A stretch of DNA of 5,713 nt from JAQGMV01 sp046597455 (GTDB lineage Bacteria > Pseudomonadota > Gammaproteobacteria > Burkholderiales > SG8-41). Shown piece after piece: positions 1 through 5,713 of this stretch (positions are counted from its first letter, which is position 1; each line of letters opens with the position of its first letter). Under the pieces are notes generated by a model. It was not told where the DNA came from and did no database searches. It worked only from the letters and a program-made list of their open reading frames with translations. Made by a program: the position numbers and the translations under genes. The DNA lies in NCBI GenBank assembly GCA_046597455.1, contig JBKJKJ010000287.1, positions 1 to 5,713 of the forward strand. Direction: 5' to 3'.

Positions 1-301
1 CTTGCGCGCTGACGTAGGGCGCGGTGGCCTTCACCTCGGGATGCTTCTTCAGCGCCGCGGCGACACCGCGCCAGTCGGTCAGCTTCTCGTTGATGTCGCT
101 CACCTGGATGTGTGCGACCGCACTGAGCATGCGGGTTCGCACTTCGCGCTGAAACCCGTTGAACACCGACAGTACGGTGATCAGCACCGTCATGCCGAGC
201 GCAATGCCGACGATCGAAATCAGCGAGATGACCGAGATGAAGCGCGTGCGCTGGCGGGACCGCGTATAGCGCAGCCCGATGAACAACTCGTATGAATTCA
301 C
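1..301 (-). CDS. lolC: Lipoprotein-releasing ABC transporter permease LolC/LolE family (N-terminal part, truncated by window edge)
   Basis: This is an inner-membrane permease subunit of the Lol machinery, which extracts outer-membrane lipoproteins from the inner membrane and passes them to LolA using ATP from LolD. Only the first 100 residues are visible. They begin MNSYELFIGLRYTRSRQRTR, the family's usual cytoplasmic amphipathic start, followed by one hydrophobic transmembrane segment at about residues 22-47 (ISLISIVGIALGMTVLITVL region). Then comes the well-conserved SVFNGFQREVRTRML stretch at about 45-59 and the start of the periplasmic domain. The start is GTG at 301-299. I chose it because it places SYELFIGLRY at the N-terminus as in LolC/LolE, and no ATG in frame fits. 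There is no clear Shine-Dalgarno. The gene is divergent from the RpfE-family gene. LolC and LolE cannot be told apart from this fragment; many betaproteobacteria have a single such gene, conventionally called lolC. The family call is firm, the symbol less so. Confidence 0.87.
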   Translation of the reverse strand, partial: MNSYELFIGLRYTRSRQRTRFISVISLISIVGIALGMTVLITVLSVFNGFQREVRTRMLSAVAHIQVSDINEKLTDWRGVAAALKKHPEVKATAPYVSAQ

Positions 302-326
302 TGGAGGGGTGCGAAACGAAAGGCGC

Positions 327-335
327 AGTTTAGCA
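327..335 (-). promoter_or_regulatory. Probable extended -10 element of the lolC promoter
   Basis: Read on the minus strand this is TGCTAAACT: an extended -10 TGn followed by TAAACT, which matches TATAAT at four of six positions. Transcription would begin near position 320, giving a leader of roughly 20 nt before the GTG at 301. No convincing -35 hexamer stands at the right distance, which is common when TGn is present. The identical element controls the opposite gene at 511-519. Confidence 0.5.
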
Positions 336-489
336 GAGAGCGTGCGCACTGAAGCGGTCGGAGGTAAGCGGTGTGAGGTCCGGGCTCGGCGGTCCGAGAC
401 TCCCGAGCCGCGATCTGCACTCGGGCATGCCGTGCGCCGCGTGTCGCCTGAAGTGCGTCATCTGACGCTTGCTCTCTTACCCGTGACCT

Positions 490-519
490 CTGACGTCCTG
501 CCACCGCCTCTGCTAAACT
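490..519 (+). promoter_or_regulatory. Probable sigma-70 promoter of the RpfE-family gene / recJ unit
   Basis: A -35-like CTGACG at 490-495 (four of six match TTGACA) is followed after 18 nt by TAAACT at 514-519, preceded by TGC to make an extended -10. Transcription should start near 526, leaving a leader of about 15 nt before the ATG at 541. The leader contains no Shine-Dalgarno. Position, spacing and the mirrored copy facing lolC support this call, but it is a prediction from sequence only. Confidence 0.55.
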
Positions 520-540
520 GCGCGCCTACCGCTGGCCCCC

Positions 541-1578
541 ATGCAATGCACGCTGCTCATCCCTCATCTTTTCTGGCCGCGCTACGCCGCGGACACCGTG
601 GCGCACGGGCTTACGCTCCCGGCGCTCACGACGCTGCTCGCGCGTGCGATTGCCGAGCGCTACCCAGCAATTACGCCTGAAGCCTGGCTGTGCCAGGCGT
701 TCGATGTCGAGCGCCAGCAGGACTGGCCCATCGCGCCCCTTACTCTGGCGCTGGATCGGGGCGAGCCCGGTGAGGCGTACTGGCTGCGTGCGGACCCGAT
801 TCACATCAAAGTCAGCCGGGAAGGCCTGCACCTCGTCGACAGCGCCCTCTTCGACATCACCGACGATGAGGCGCGTGCGCTCGTCGAAAAGCTCAACGCG
901 CACTTTACCCACCAGGGCATCGCGTTCCACGCACCACACCCGAAGCGCTGGTATGCCAAGGTCGCACGCACGCCGGGCCTCGTGACGTCCTCCCTGGGCG
1001 AAGTCGCCGGCGGCGATGTACAGCACCACCTGCCTTCAGGACCGGAGGCTTTGCGCTGGCACGGCCTGTTCAATGAAATCCAGATGCTTCTTCACGAACA
1101 TCCCCTCAACGAGACCCGGGAAGAGCGCGGCGAGCCGGCGGTGAACAGCGTGTGGTTCTGGGGAGGCGGCACCTCGCCCGCGGTCCCCGGGCGTCATTTC
1201 GCGTCGGTGTCGAGCAACGATCCGACCGCCCTGGCGCTCGCTGCAGCCGCCGATACCCATGCCGGGCCGTTGCCCGCCGGTGCGCAGACGTGGCTCACCG
1301 AGATCGCCTCCGCACCGCACTGCTCCGGCTCTCATCTCGCCGTTGTCGACGCGCTCGCCTCGGCGGTGACTTACGACGACGCCGACGCCTGGCGCACGCG
1401 CATCGCCATGCTCGAAGCGCAGTGGTTCGCGCCGCTCCGAAGCGCGCTGCAACACGGCCGCATGGAAACACTGACGGTGGTCACCCTGGGTGAGAAAACA
1501 AGCTGCCGTTACACGCTGCGCCGATCGGATCTTCTGAAAATCTGGCGGCGGCGAAAACCCCTGCCGGCCTACGCATGA
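541..1578 (+). CDS. RpfE-family conserved protein of unknown function (often annotated 'phosphoglycerate mutase'), upstream partner of recJ
   Basis: A 345-residue, apparently soluble protein with no signal peptide or membrane segment. I recognise it as the family named after Xanthomonas RpfE and labelled 'regulatory protein' or 'phosphoglycerate mutase' in databases. Its biochemical role is not established. Visible family marks are the N-terminus MQCTLLIPHLFWPR, a WLRADPIHIKV segment at 81-91, HPKRWY at 133-138, and the hallmark block at about 165-210. In that block LPSGPEALRWHGLFNEIQM leads into HEHPLNETREERGEPAVNSVWFWGGG. I see no metal or phosphoserine site typical of a cofactor-independent phosphoglycerate mutase, so the enzyme label should not be trusted. 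The ATG start at 541 fits the family's N-terminus and lies just after a promoter-like element, but has no Shine-Dalgarno. Its stop overlaps the recJ start (ATGA), so the two are very probably co-transcribed and translationally coupled. Family call good; function unknown. Confidence 0.78.
   Translation: MQCTLLIPHLFWPRYAADTVAHGLTLPALTTLLARAIAERYPAITPEAWLCQAFDVERQQDWPIAPLTLALDRGEPGEAYWLRADPIHIKVSREGLHLVDSALFDITDDEARALVEKLNAHFTHQGIAFHAPHPKRWYAKVARTPGLVTSSLGEVAGGDVQHHLPSGPEALRWHGLFNEIQMLLHEHPLNETREERGEPAVNSVWFWGGGTSPAVPGRHFASVSSNDPTALALAAAADTHAGPLPAGAQTWLTEIASAPHCSGSHLAVVDALASAVTYDDADAWRTRIAMLEAQWFAPLRSALQHGRMETLTVVTLGEKTSCRYTLRRSDLLKIWRRRKPLPAYA
1575..1578 (+). promoter_or_regulatory. ATGA stop/start overlap coupling the RpfE-family gene to recJ
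   Basis: The four bases ATGA hold both the recJ ATG (1575-1577) and the TGA stop of the upstream gene (1576-1578). The preceding bases (AAAACCCCTGCCGGCCTACGC) lack a Shine-Dalgarno, so recJ initiation probably depends on ribosomes terminating or re-initiating at this point. The overlap itself is directly visible; coupling is inferred. Confidence 0.75.
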
Positions 1579-3275
1579 GCGCGCCTCTCATCATCCAGCG
1601 CACAGTGTCCGCCGACGCCGTGGCACGCCTCGTGAGCGCCGGTTGCCATCCGCTCCTGGCGCGCATTTACGCCGCGCGCGGCGTCGCCGAACCCCTCGAC
1701 CTCGATGATGCATACACGCGGCTGCATCCGCTGGACGCCATGCTGAATCTCGCGCACATGGCTGGCCTGCTCGCCGATGCGATCAAAGACGGGCTGCGGC
1801 TGCTGATCGTCGCTGATTACGACGCCGACGGCGCCACGGCGTGTGCAGTCGGCATGCGCGCACTGCGGGCCTTCGGGGCGAATGTGGATTACCTCGTGCC
1901 GAACCGCTTCGAATACGGGTACGGCCTGACGCCGGAAATCGTGCGGCTCGCCTATCAGGGATCTGCTCCACCGGACGTGCTGATCACCGTGGACAACGGG
2001 ATCGCCAGTATCGAAGGGGTCGACGAAGCGAATCGCCTCGGCATGCGCGTACTGGTCACCGACCACCACCTTCCGGCCGACCGGCTTCCCGCCGCGTGGT
2101 GCATCGTCAATCCCAATCAGCCGGGATGCCCTTTTCCGAGCAAGAATCTGGCGGGCGTCGGGGTCATGTTCTATCTCATGCTCGCGCTACGCGCCGAGCT
2201 TCGGTCGCGCGGCGCACTCGAACGCGAGCCGAACATGGCCGCCCTGCTCGACCTCGTGGCCCTCGGGACCGTGGCCGACGTGGTGCGGCTCGACGCCAAC
2301 AACCGGGTGCTCGTGCAGCAGGGATTGAAGCGGATGCGCGCCGGTCGCATGCAGGCCGGCGTGGCCGCGCTGTTCAAAGCTGCGGGCCGCGAGCCGGCGC
2401 GCGCGAGCGCCTACGAGCTCGGCTTCGTGCTCGGGCCGCGCCTCAATGCGGCGGGCCGGCTGACCGACATGTCGCTGGGCATCGAGTGCCTGGTAACGGA
2501 CGATCCGGCTCGCGCCGAAGCCATCGCGCGTCAGCTCGATGAGCTCAACCGCGAGCGGCGTGCCATCGAAGCCGACATGCAGGAATCCGCGCTCGCCGCA
2601 ATCACCGACGAGCAAGGGGAAGCGTGCGCGCTCGCCCTGTTCAACGCCGAATGGCACCAGGGCGTCATCGGGATCGTCGCATCCCGGCTCAAGGAGCGGT
2701 TTCACCGCCCGGTGATTGCTTTCGCGCGCGGCATCGAGGGCGAGATCAAGGGCTCGGGGCGCTCGATCCCCGGGCTGCACATCCGTGACGCGCTCGACCT
2801 CGTATCCAAACGCTACCCGGGCCTCATCGTGCGTTTCGGCGGCCATGCGGCAGCGGCCGGTCTCACGCTGCGCGAAGCCGATTTCGGCGCTTTCAGCACC
2901 GCATTCGAAGACACGGTGCGTTCGCTCGTCACGGCCGCGGATCTGGAACGCCAGATCGAAACCGACGGTTCCCTCGACCTCGCCGAGGCGACGCTCGCTT
3001 CGGGCAGAGCGATTGCACAAGGCGTGTGGGGACAGGGCTTTCCGGAACCGCGTTTCCTGGACGATTTCGAGGTCACCAGCCAGAGAATCGTGGGTGGGCG
3101 TCACATGAAGCTCAAGCTCACGCGCGCCGGGCGCACGTTCGACGCGATCATGTTCGGCACGAGCGACCGCGTGGCGCCGCGCATCGAGGCGGTGTATCGC
3201 CTCGATGTCAACGAATTCAACGGCATCGAGTCGTTGCAGCTCACTTTGCAGCACTGGCACGCGTCAGCGGACTGA
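1575..3275 (+). CDS. recJ: Single-stranded-DNA-specific 5'-3' exonuclease RecJ
   Basis: Cytoplasmic exonuclease that degrades single-stranded DNA from 5' ends. It acts in RecF-pathway recombination, mismatch-repair excision and resection of stalled forks. The 566 residues are close to the 577 of E. coli RecJ. DHH-family catalytic motifs appear in order: DYDADG at 81-86, VDNG at 139-142, TDHH at 162-165, and GTVADVVRLD at 231-240, supplying the aspartates and histidines that bind the metal ions. The middle linker has the LGPRLNAAGRL block at 286-296. The DHHA1 domain carries WHQGVIGIVASRL at 360-372, GSGRS at 393-397 and GGHAAAAG at 422-429. The C-terminal part, about 455-566, fits the DNA-binding OB domain. 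All key residues are present and the frame is intact. The start is set by the ATGA overlap with the gene before it and by the expected N-terminus. It is followed after 38 nt by prfB. Confidence 0.97.
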   Translation: MSAPLIIQRTVSADAVARLVSAGCHPLLARIYAARGVAEPLDLDDAYTRLHPLDAMLNLAHMAGLLADAIKDGLRLLIVADYDADGATACAVGMRALRAFGANVDYLVPNRFEYGYGLTPEIVRLAYQGSAPPDVLITVDNGIASIEGVDEANRLGMRVLVTDHHLPADRLPAAWCIVNPNQPGCPFPSKNLAGVGVMFYLMLALRAELRSRGALEREPNMAALLDLVALGTVADVVRLDANNRVLVQQGLKRMRAGRMQAGVAALFKAAGREPARASAYELGFVLGPRLNAAGRLTDMSLGIECLVTDDPARAEAIARQLDELNRERRAIEADMQESALAAITDEQGEACALALFNAEWHQGVIGIVASRLKERFHRPVIAFARGIEGEIKGSGRSIPGLHIRDALDLVSKRYPGLIVRFGGHAAAAGLTLREADFGAFSTAFEDTVRSLVTAADLERQIETDGSLDLAEATLASGRAIAQGVWGQGFPEPRFLDDFEVTSQRIVGGRHMKLKLTRAGRTFDAIMFGTSDRVAPRIEAVYRLDVNEFNGIESLQLTLQHWHASAD

Positions 3276-3285
3276 GCGCGCACTG

Positions 3286-3291
3286 TATAAT
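3286..3291 (+). promoter_or_regulatory. Consensus -10 box of a probable prfB promoter
   Basis: A perfect TATAAT sits 10 nt after the recJ stop codon in an AT-rich patch (about 3284-3303) that stands out in this GC-rich window. Transcription would start near 3298, giving a leader of about 16 nt before the prfB ATG at 3314. No good -35 hexamer is visible 16 to 18 nt upstream, since that stretch is the end of recJ. It suggests that prfB and lysS have a promoter of their own besides read-through from recJ. Confidence 0.55.
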
Positions 3292-3313
3292 TTCGTTTTA
3301 AACCGGAAACACC

Positions 3314-4418
3314 ATGGAAGCCGAGCACATCAACCTCATCGCCAAGCGGCTGGAAGACGTCGACAGCCGAGCCGCCGAGCTGCGGAGGTATCTTTGACTT
3401 CGATGCGAAAAAACTGCGGCTGACCGAAGTCGCCAAGCTCAGCGAAGACCCCGACATCTGGAACGACCCCAAGCGCGCGCAGGAGCTCGGCAAGGAACGC
3501 AAGACACTCGAAGCGGTGGTGGAAACGCTGGAGCGGCTCGATTCCGGCGTGCGGGATGCCCGGGAATTGTTCGGCATCGCCCGCGACGAGAACGATGACG
3601 CCACGCTCGGAAGCGTCGACGTCGATGCTTTGGCACTGGAGCGTTCGGTCGCTGATCTCGAGTTCAGGCGAATGTTCTCCAACCCGGTCGATCCCAACAA
3701 CTGTTTCGTCGACATTCAGGCGGGCTCCGGCGGCACCGAAGCGCAGGACTGGGCGGCCATACTGGAGCGCATGTATCTGCGCTACTGCGAGCGCAAAGAC
3801 TTCAAGACCGAGTTGCTCGAAGAATCCCCCGGAGACGTCGCAGGCATCAAAGGGGCGACTTTCAAGGTGATGGGCGACTACGCCTATGGCCACCTGCGCA
3901 GCGAGAGCGGCGTGCACCGGCTGGTGCGCAAGTCTCCGTTCGACTCCAACAACCGGCGTCACACCTCGTTCGCGAGCGTTTTCGTCTACCCGGAAGTCGA
4001 CGACTCGATCGAAGTGGACATCAACCCGGCGGACCTTCGCATCGATACCTACCGCGCTTCGGGCGCAGGCGGCCAGCATATCAACAAGACCGATTCGGCG
4101 GTGCGCATCACGCACGCCCCGAGCGGTATCGTCGTGCAATGCCAGAGCGACCGCTCGCAGCACCGCAACCGCGCCGAAGCGATGTCGTTGCTCAAGTCGC
4201 GGCTCTACGAGCTCGAGCTTCGCAAGCGCAACGAGGAAAAACAGGCGCTCGAAGACAGCAAGACCGACATCGGCTGGGGCCACCAGATCCGCTCGTATGT
4301 GCTGGACCAGTCGCGCATCAAGGATCTGCGCACCAACGTCGAAGTCGGCAACACCCAGTCGGTGCTCGACGGCGACCTCGACGATTTCATCTCCGCGAGC
4401 CTCAAGCAGGGCCTATAG
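3314..4418 (+). CDS. prfB: Peptide chain release factor 2 (RF2), expressed by programmed +1 ribosomal frameshift
   Basis: RF2 recognises UGA and UAA stop codons in the ribosomal A site and triggers peptide release. The gene is in two frames: codons 1-27 (3314-3394, beginning MEAEHINLIAKRLEDVDSRA) end at an in-frame TGA at 3395-3397. Translation resumes in the +1 frame from GAC at 3396 and continues to TAG at 4416-4418. The joined product is 367 residues (E. coli RF2 is 365). Key elements are the N-terminal helical domain, AGSGGTEAQDWA at about 136-147, the stop-recognition tripeptide SPF at 207-209, and the catalytic GGQ at 252-254 inside RASGAGGQHINKTDSAVR. Both motifs are offset by exactly two residues from E. 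coli. The residue equivalent to E. coli K-12 Thr246 is Ala248, the usual state outside K-12. A weak CGGAAA precedes the start. lysS follows after 9 nt. The apparent break is regulatory, not a pseudogene. Confidence 0.98.
3384..3398 (+). promoter_or_regulatory. prfB programmed +1 frameshift site (internal Shine-Dalgarno, CTT slip codon, TGA)
   Basis: The site reads GGAGGT (3384-3389), AT, CTT (3392-3394), TGA (3395-3397), C. The peptidyl-tRNA-Leu on CUU slips one base forward to UUU, so GAC is read next. GGAGGU pairs perfectly with the 16S anti-Shine-Dalgarno and lies at the same close distance from CUU as the E. coli AGGGGG element. The UGA followed by C is a poor terminator. When RF2 is scarce the ribosome pauses at UGA and shifts; when RF2 is plentiful it terminates after 27 residues. 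This is the well-known autoregulatory loop of RF2, here with a more consensus Shine-Dalgarno than in E. coli. Confidence 0.97.
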
Positions 4419-4427
4419 CGAGCGATC

Positions 4428-5713
4428 ATGGAAGAACAAAAAACTCCCGCACTCGATACGAACCAGGTCATCGAGGAGCGGCGCGAAAAACTAAAGGCGT
4501 TGCGCGCGCAGGGCAATCCGTACCCCAACGATTTCGAGCGCAAGGATCTTGCAGGCGAAATCAGTGAGAAATTCGGGACGAGCGAGCGCGAGTCGCTCGA
4601 GCAGAGCGCAGTCTCGGTGCAGGTCGCCGGACGCATGATGTTAAAGCGCGTCATGGGCAAGGCGAGCTTTGCCACGATCCAGGACATGAGCGGGCGCATA
4701 CAGCTCTATATCAGCGACAGCGATCCGGGCAAGAGCGAGCACGAGGCTTTCAAGCACTGGGACGTGGGCGACATCCTCGGCGCCGAAGGGGTGCTGTTCA
4801 AGACCAAGACCGGGGAAGTCACGGTGCGGGTGAAGAAGCTGCGCCTGCTGGCCAAATCACTGCGGCCGCTGCCCGAGAAGTTCCACGGGCTCACCGACCA
4901 GGAAATCCGCTACCGTCAGCGCTACGTCGATCTCATCATGAGCGAAGACACACGGCGCACCTTCATCCAGCGCACGCGCATCATCCAGGCGCTGCGCAGC
5001 TTTCTCGTCGCACGCCAGTTCCTCGAAGTCGAAACGCCGATGATGCAGCCGATACCCGGCGGTGCGGCCGCGCGGCCTTTCGTGACGCATCACAACGCGC
5101 TCGACATGCAGCTCTACCTGCGCATCGCGCCTGAGCTGTACCTCAAGCGCCTGGTGGTCGGCGGTTTCGAGAAAGTGTTCGAGATCAACCGCAACTTCCG
5201 CAACGAAGGCATGTCGACCCGCCACAATCCCGAGTTCACCATGCTCGAGTTCTACGCGGCGTATACGGATTACGAGCAGCTGATGACGCTGATCGAGCAG
5301 ATGCTGGCCGAAGTCGCACAGGAGGCCATCGGCAGCAAGACCGTCACCTACGCAGGACAGACGATCGACCTGTCGAAACCCTACGACCGTCTCACGATCA
5401 CCGGTGCGATCCGGAAATACCATCCGCAATACGATGAAGCGCTGCTCAATGATCGCGACGCGTTGATTGCGAAGCTCAAGGCCATGGGTGCGTCCTACAA
5501 GCCCGCCGACGGCCTCGGGGGGCTGCAACTGTCGCTGTTCGAAGCGACGACGGAGCCTTCGCTCTTCCAGCCGACGTTCATCGTCGACTATCCGGCCGAG
5601 GTATCCCCGCTCGCCCGCCGCAACGACCAGAATCCCGAGATCACCGAGCGCTTCGAGCTCTACATCGCCGGACGCGAAATCGCGAACGGCTTCTCCGAGC
5701 TGAACGACGCGGA
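4428..5713 (+). CDS. lysS: Lysyl-tRNA synthetase, class II (C-terminus cut off by window edge)
   Basis: Cytoplasmic homodimeric enzyme that activates lysine with ATP and charges tRNA-Lys. 428 complete codons are visible, against about 500 in full-length homologues. After a charged N-terminal helix (MEEQKTPALDTNQVIEERRE), the OB-fold anticodon-binding domain spans about 65-145, with VAGRMMLKRVMGKASF at 66-81 and GDILGAEGVLF at 114-124. The class II catalytic domain follows: motif 1 around FLEVETPMM at 198-206, PGGAAARPF at 210-218, LRIAPELYLKRLVVGG at 231-246, and motif 2 FEINRNFRNEG through HNPEFTMLEFY at 251-276. Then come QPTFIVDYPAEVSPLARRND at 381-400 and GFSELNDA at 421-428. Motif 3 with its arginine lies beyond the edge. 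The ATG at 4428 starts 9 nt after the prfB stop, without a strong Shine-Dalgarno, so the two are surely co-transcribed. The frame is open from start to edge with no defect. Confidence 0.97.
   Translation, partial: MEEQKTPALDTNQVIEERREKLKALRAQGNPYPNDFERKDLAGEISEKFGTSERESLEQSAVSVQVAGRMMLKRVMGKASFATIQDMSGRIQLYISDSDPGKSEHEAFKHWDVGDILGAEGVLFKTKTGEVTVRVKKLRLLAKSLRPLPEKFHGLTDQEIRYRQRYVDLIMSEDTRRTFIQRTRIIQALRSFLVARQFLEVETPMMQPIPGGAAARPFVTHHNALDMQLYLRIAPELYLKRLVVGGFEKVFEINRNFRNEGMSTRHNPEFTMLEFYAAYTDYEQLMTLIEQMLAEVAQEAIGSKTVTYAGQTIDLSKPYDRLTITGAIRKYHPQYDEALLNDRDALIAKLKAMGASYKPADGLGGLQLSLFEATTEPSLFQPTFIVDYPAEVSPLARRNDQNPEITERFELYIAGREIANGFSELNDA

Larger units (their letters stand above)
323..523. repeat. 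Perfect 16-nt inverted repeat at the two ends of the divergent intergenic region
   Basis: The sequence CTCTGCTAAACTGCGC occurs on the plus strand at 508-523 and exactly again on the minus strand at 338-323. Both copies contain a TGCTAAACT -10 element and sit 15 to 25 nt upstream of the start codon of their own gene. Identity ends sharply on both sides: upstream is C versus T, and downstream GCC versus CTT. The 169 nt between the copies show no gene. This could be a duplicated promoter core, a shared operator, or chance on top of a common -10 consensus. Confidence 0.7.

Noticed and set aside
383..409. Possible hairpin GGCTCGG ... CCGAGCC with a 13-nt loop in the intergenic region
   Set aside because: Only 7 bp of stem, no T-run on either side, and competing pairing with CCGAG at 394-398. 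It is too weak to call a terminator or an operator in GC-rich DNA.
279..680. Plus-strand open frame of 133 codons crossing the lolC/RpfE-like intergenic region
   Set aside because: It overlaps the lolC start and the RpfE-like N-terminus in other frames, is unlike any family I know, and spans the predicted promoters.
541..1578. Calling the RpfE-family product a genuine cofactor-independent phosphoglycerate mutase
   Set aside because: The length (345 against roughly 510 residues) and the absence of the family's metal-binding and phosphoserine motifs argue against this enzyme activity.
3234..3252. Direct repeat TTGCAGC at 3234-3240 and 3246-3252, with TTGCAG resembling a -35
   Set aside because: It encodes the LQLTLQ stretch at the end of recJ and is 34 nt or more from the TATAAT, too far for a -35. 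It is most simply coding coincidence.
2187..3260. Long minus-strand open frame (357 codons) opposite recJ
   Set aside because: It lies wholly inside recJ, its translation is rich in Arg, His, Glu and Ala with no recognisable motif, and such antisense frames are expected in GC-rich genes with strong third-position G/C bias.
3395..3397. In-frame TGA in prfB as a sign of a pseudogene or sequencing error
   Set aside because: The surrounding GGAGGT-AT-CTT-TGA-C matches the known RF2 frameshift site, and the +1 frame continues exactly as RF2.
3336..4283. Long minus-strand open frame (315 codons) opposite prfB
   Set aside because: It mirrors the prfB codons, has no recognisable domain or start context, and the plus strand is certain to be RF2.
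4857..5528. Minus-strand open frame (223 codons) opposite lysS
   Set aside because: It is a shadow of the conserved lysS catalytic domain with low-complexity Arg/His/Val composition and no family signature.

Overview
The window reads as a high-GC proteobacterial chromosome segment, most likely from a betaproteobacterium. It is tightly packed with core housekeeping genes. The evidence is the gene content and order (lolC divergent from an RpfE-family gene, then recJ, prfB and lysS), strongly G/C-ending codons, and proteins that align by eye with E. coli RecJ, RF2 and LysRS along their visible length. I see no transposase, integrase, CRISPR array, tRNA, rRNA or other mobile or accessory element.

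Layout: (1) 1-301, minus strand: the first 100 codons of lolC, an inner-membrane subunit of the lipoprotein-releasing ABC transporter, running off the left edge. (2) 302-540: a divergent intergenic region whose two ends carry the same 16-nt sequence in opposite orientations, each centred on a TGCTAAACT extended -10 element. (3) 541-1578, plus strand: an RpfE-family protein of unknown function, often labelled 'phosphoglycerate mutase' in databases. (4) 1575-3275: recJ, the single-strand-specific 5'-3' exonuclease, overlapping its upstream neighbour by ATGA. (5) 3314-4418: prfB, peptide chain release factor 2, interrupted in frame by a UGA at codon 28 and read through a classic autoregulatory +1 frameshift. 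A consensus TATAAT lies in the 38-nt gap before it. (6) 4428 to the right edge: lysS, class II lysyl-tRNA synthetase, cut off before its third catalytic motif.

The four plus-strand genes probably form one transcription unit with an additional internal promoter before prfB. Functionally they pair a DNA-repair unit (RpfE-like + RecJ) with a translation unit (RF2 + LysRS). LolC faces the other way and belongs to envelope biogenesis. I recall the order rpfE-recJ-prfB-lysS also from the Xanthomonas rpf region and from many betaproteobacteria, so this looks like an old conserved neighbourhood rather than a new system.

I did not find a previously undescribed system here. The points most worth a second look are the mirrored 16-nt promoter motif, the conserved but unexplained RpfE-RecJ coupling, the RF2 frameshift site, and the contrast between start codons with poor Shine-Dalgarno sequences and the strong internal Shine-Dalgarno at the frameshift site.
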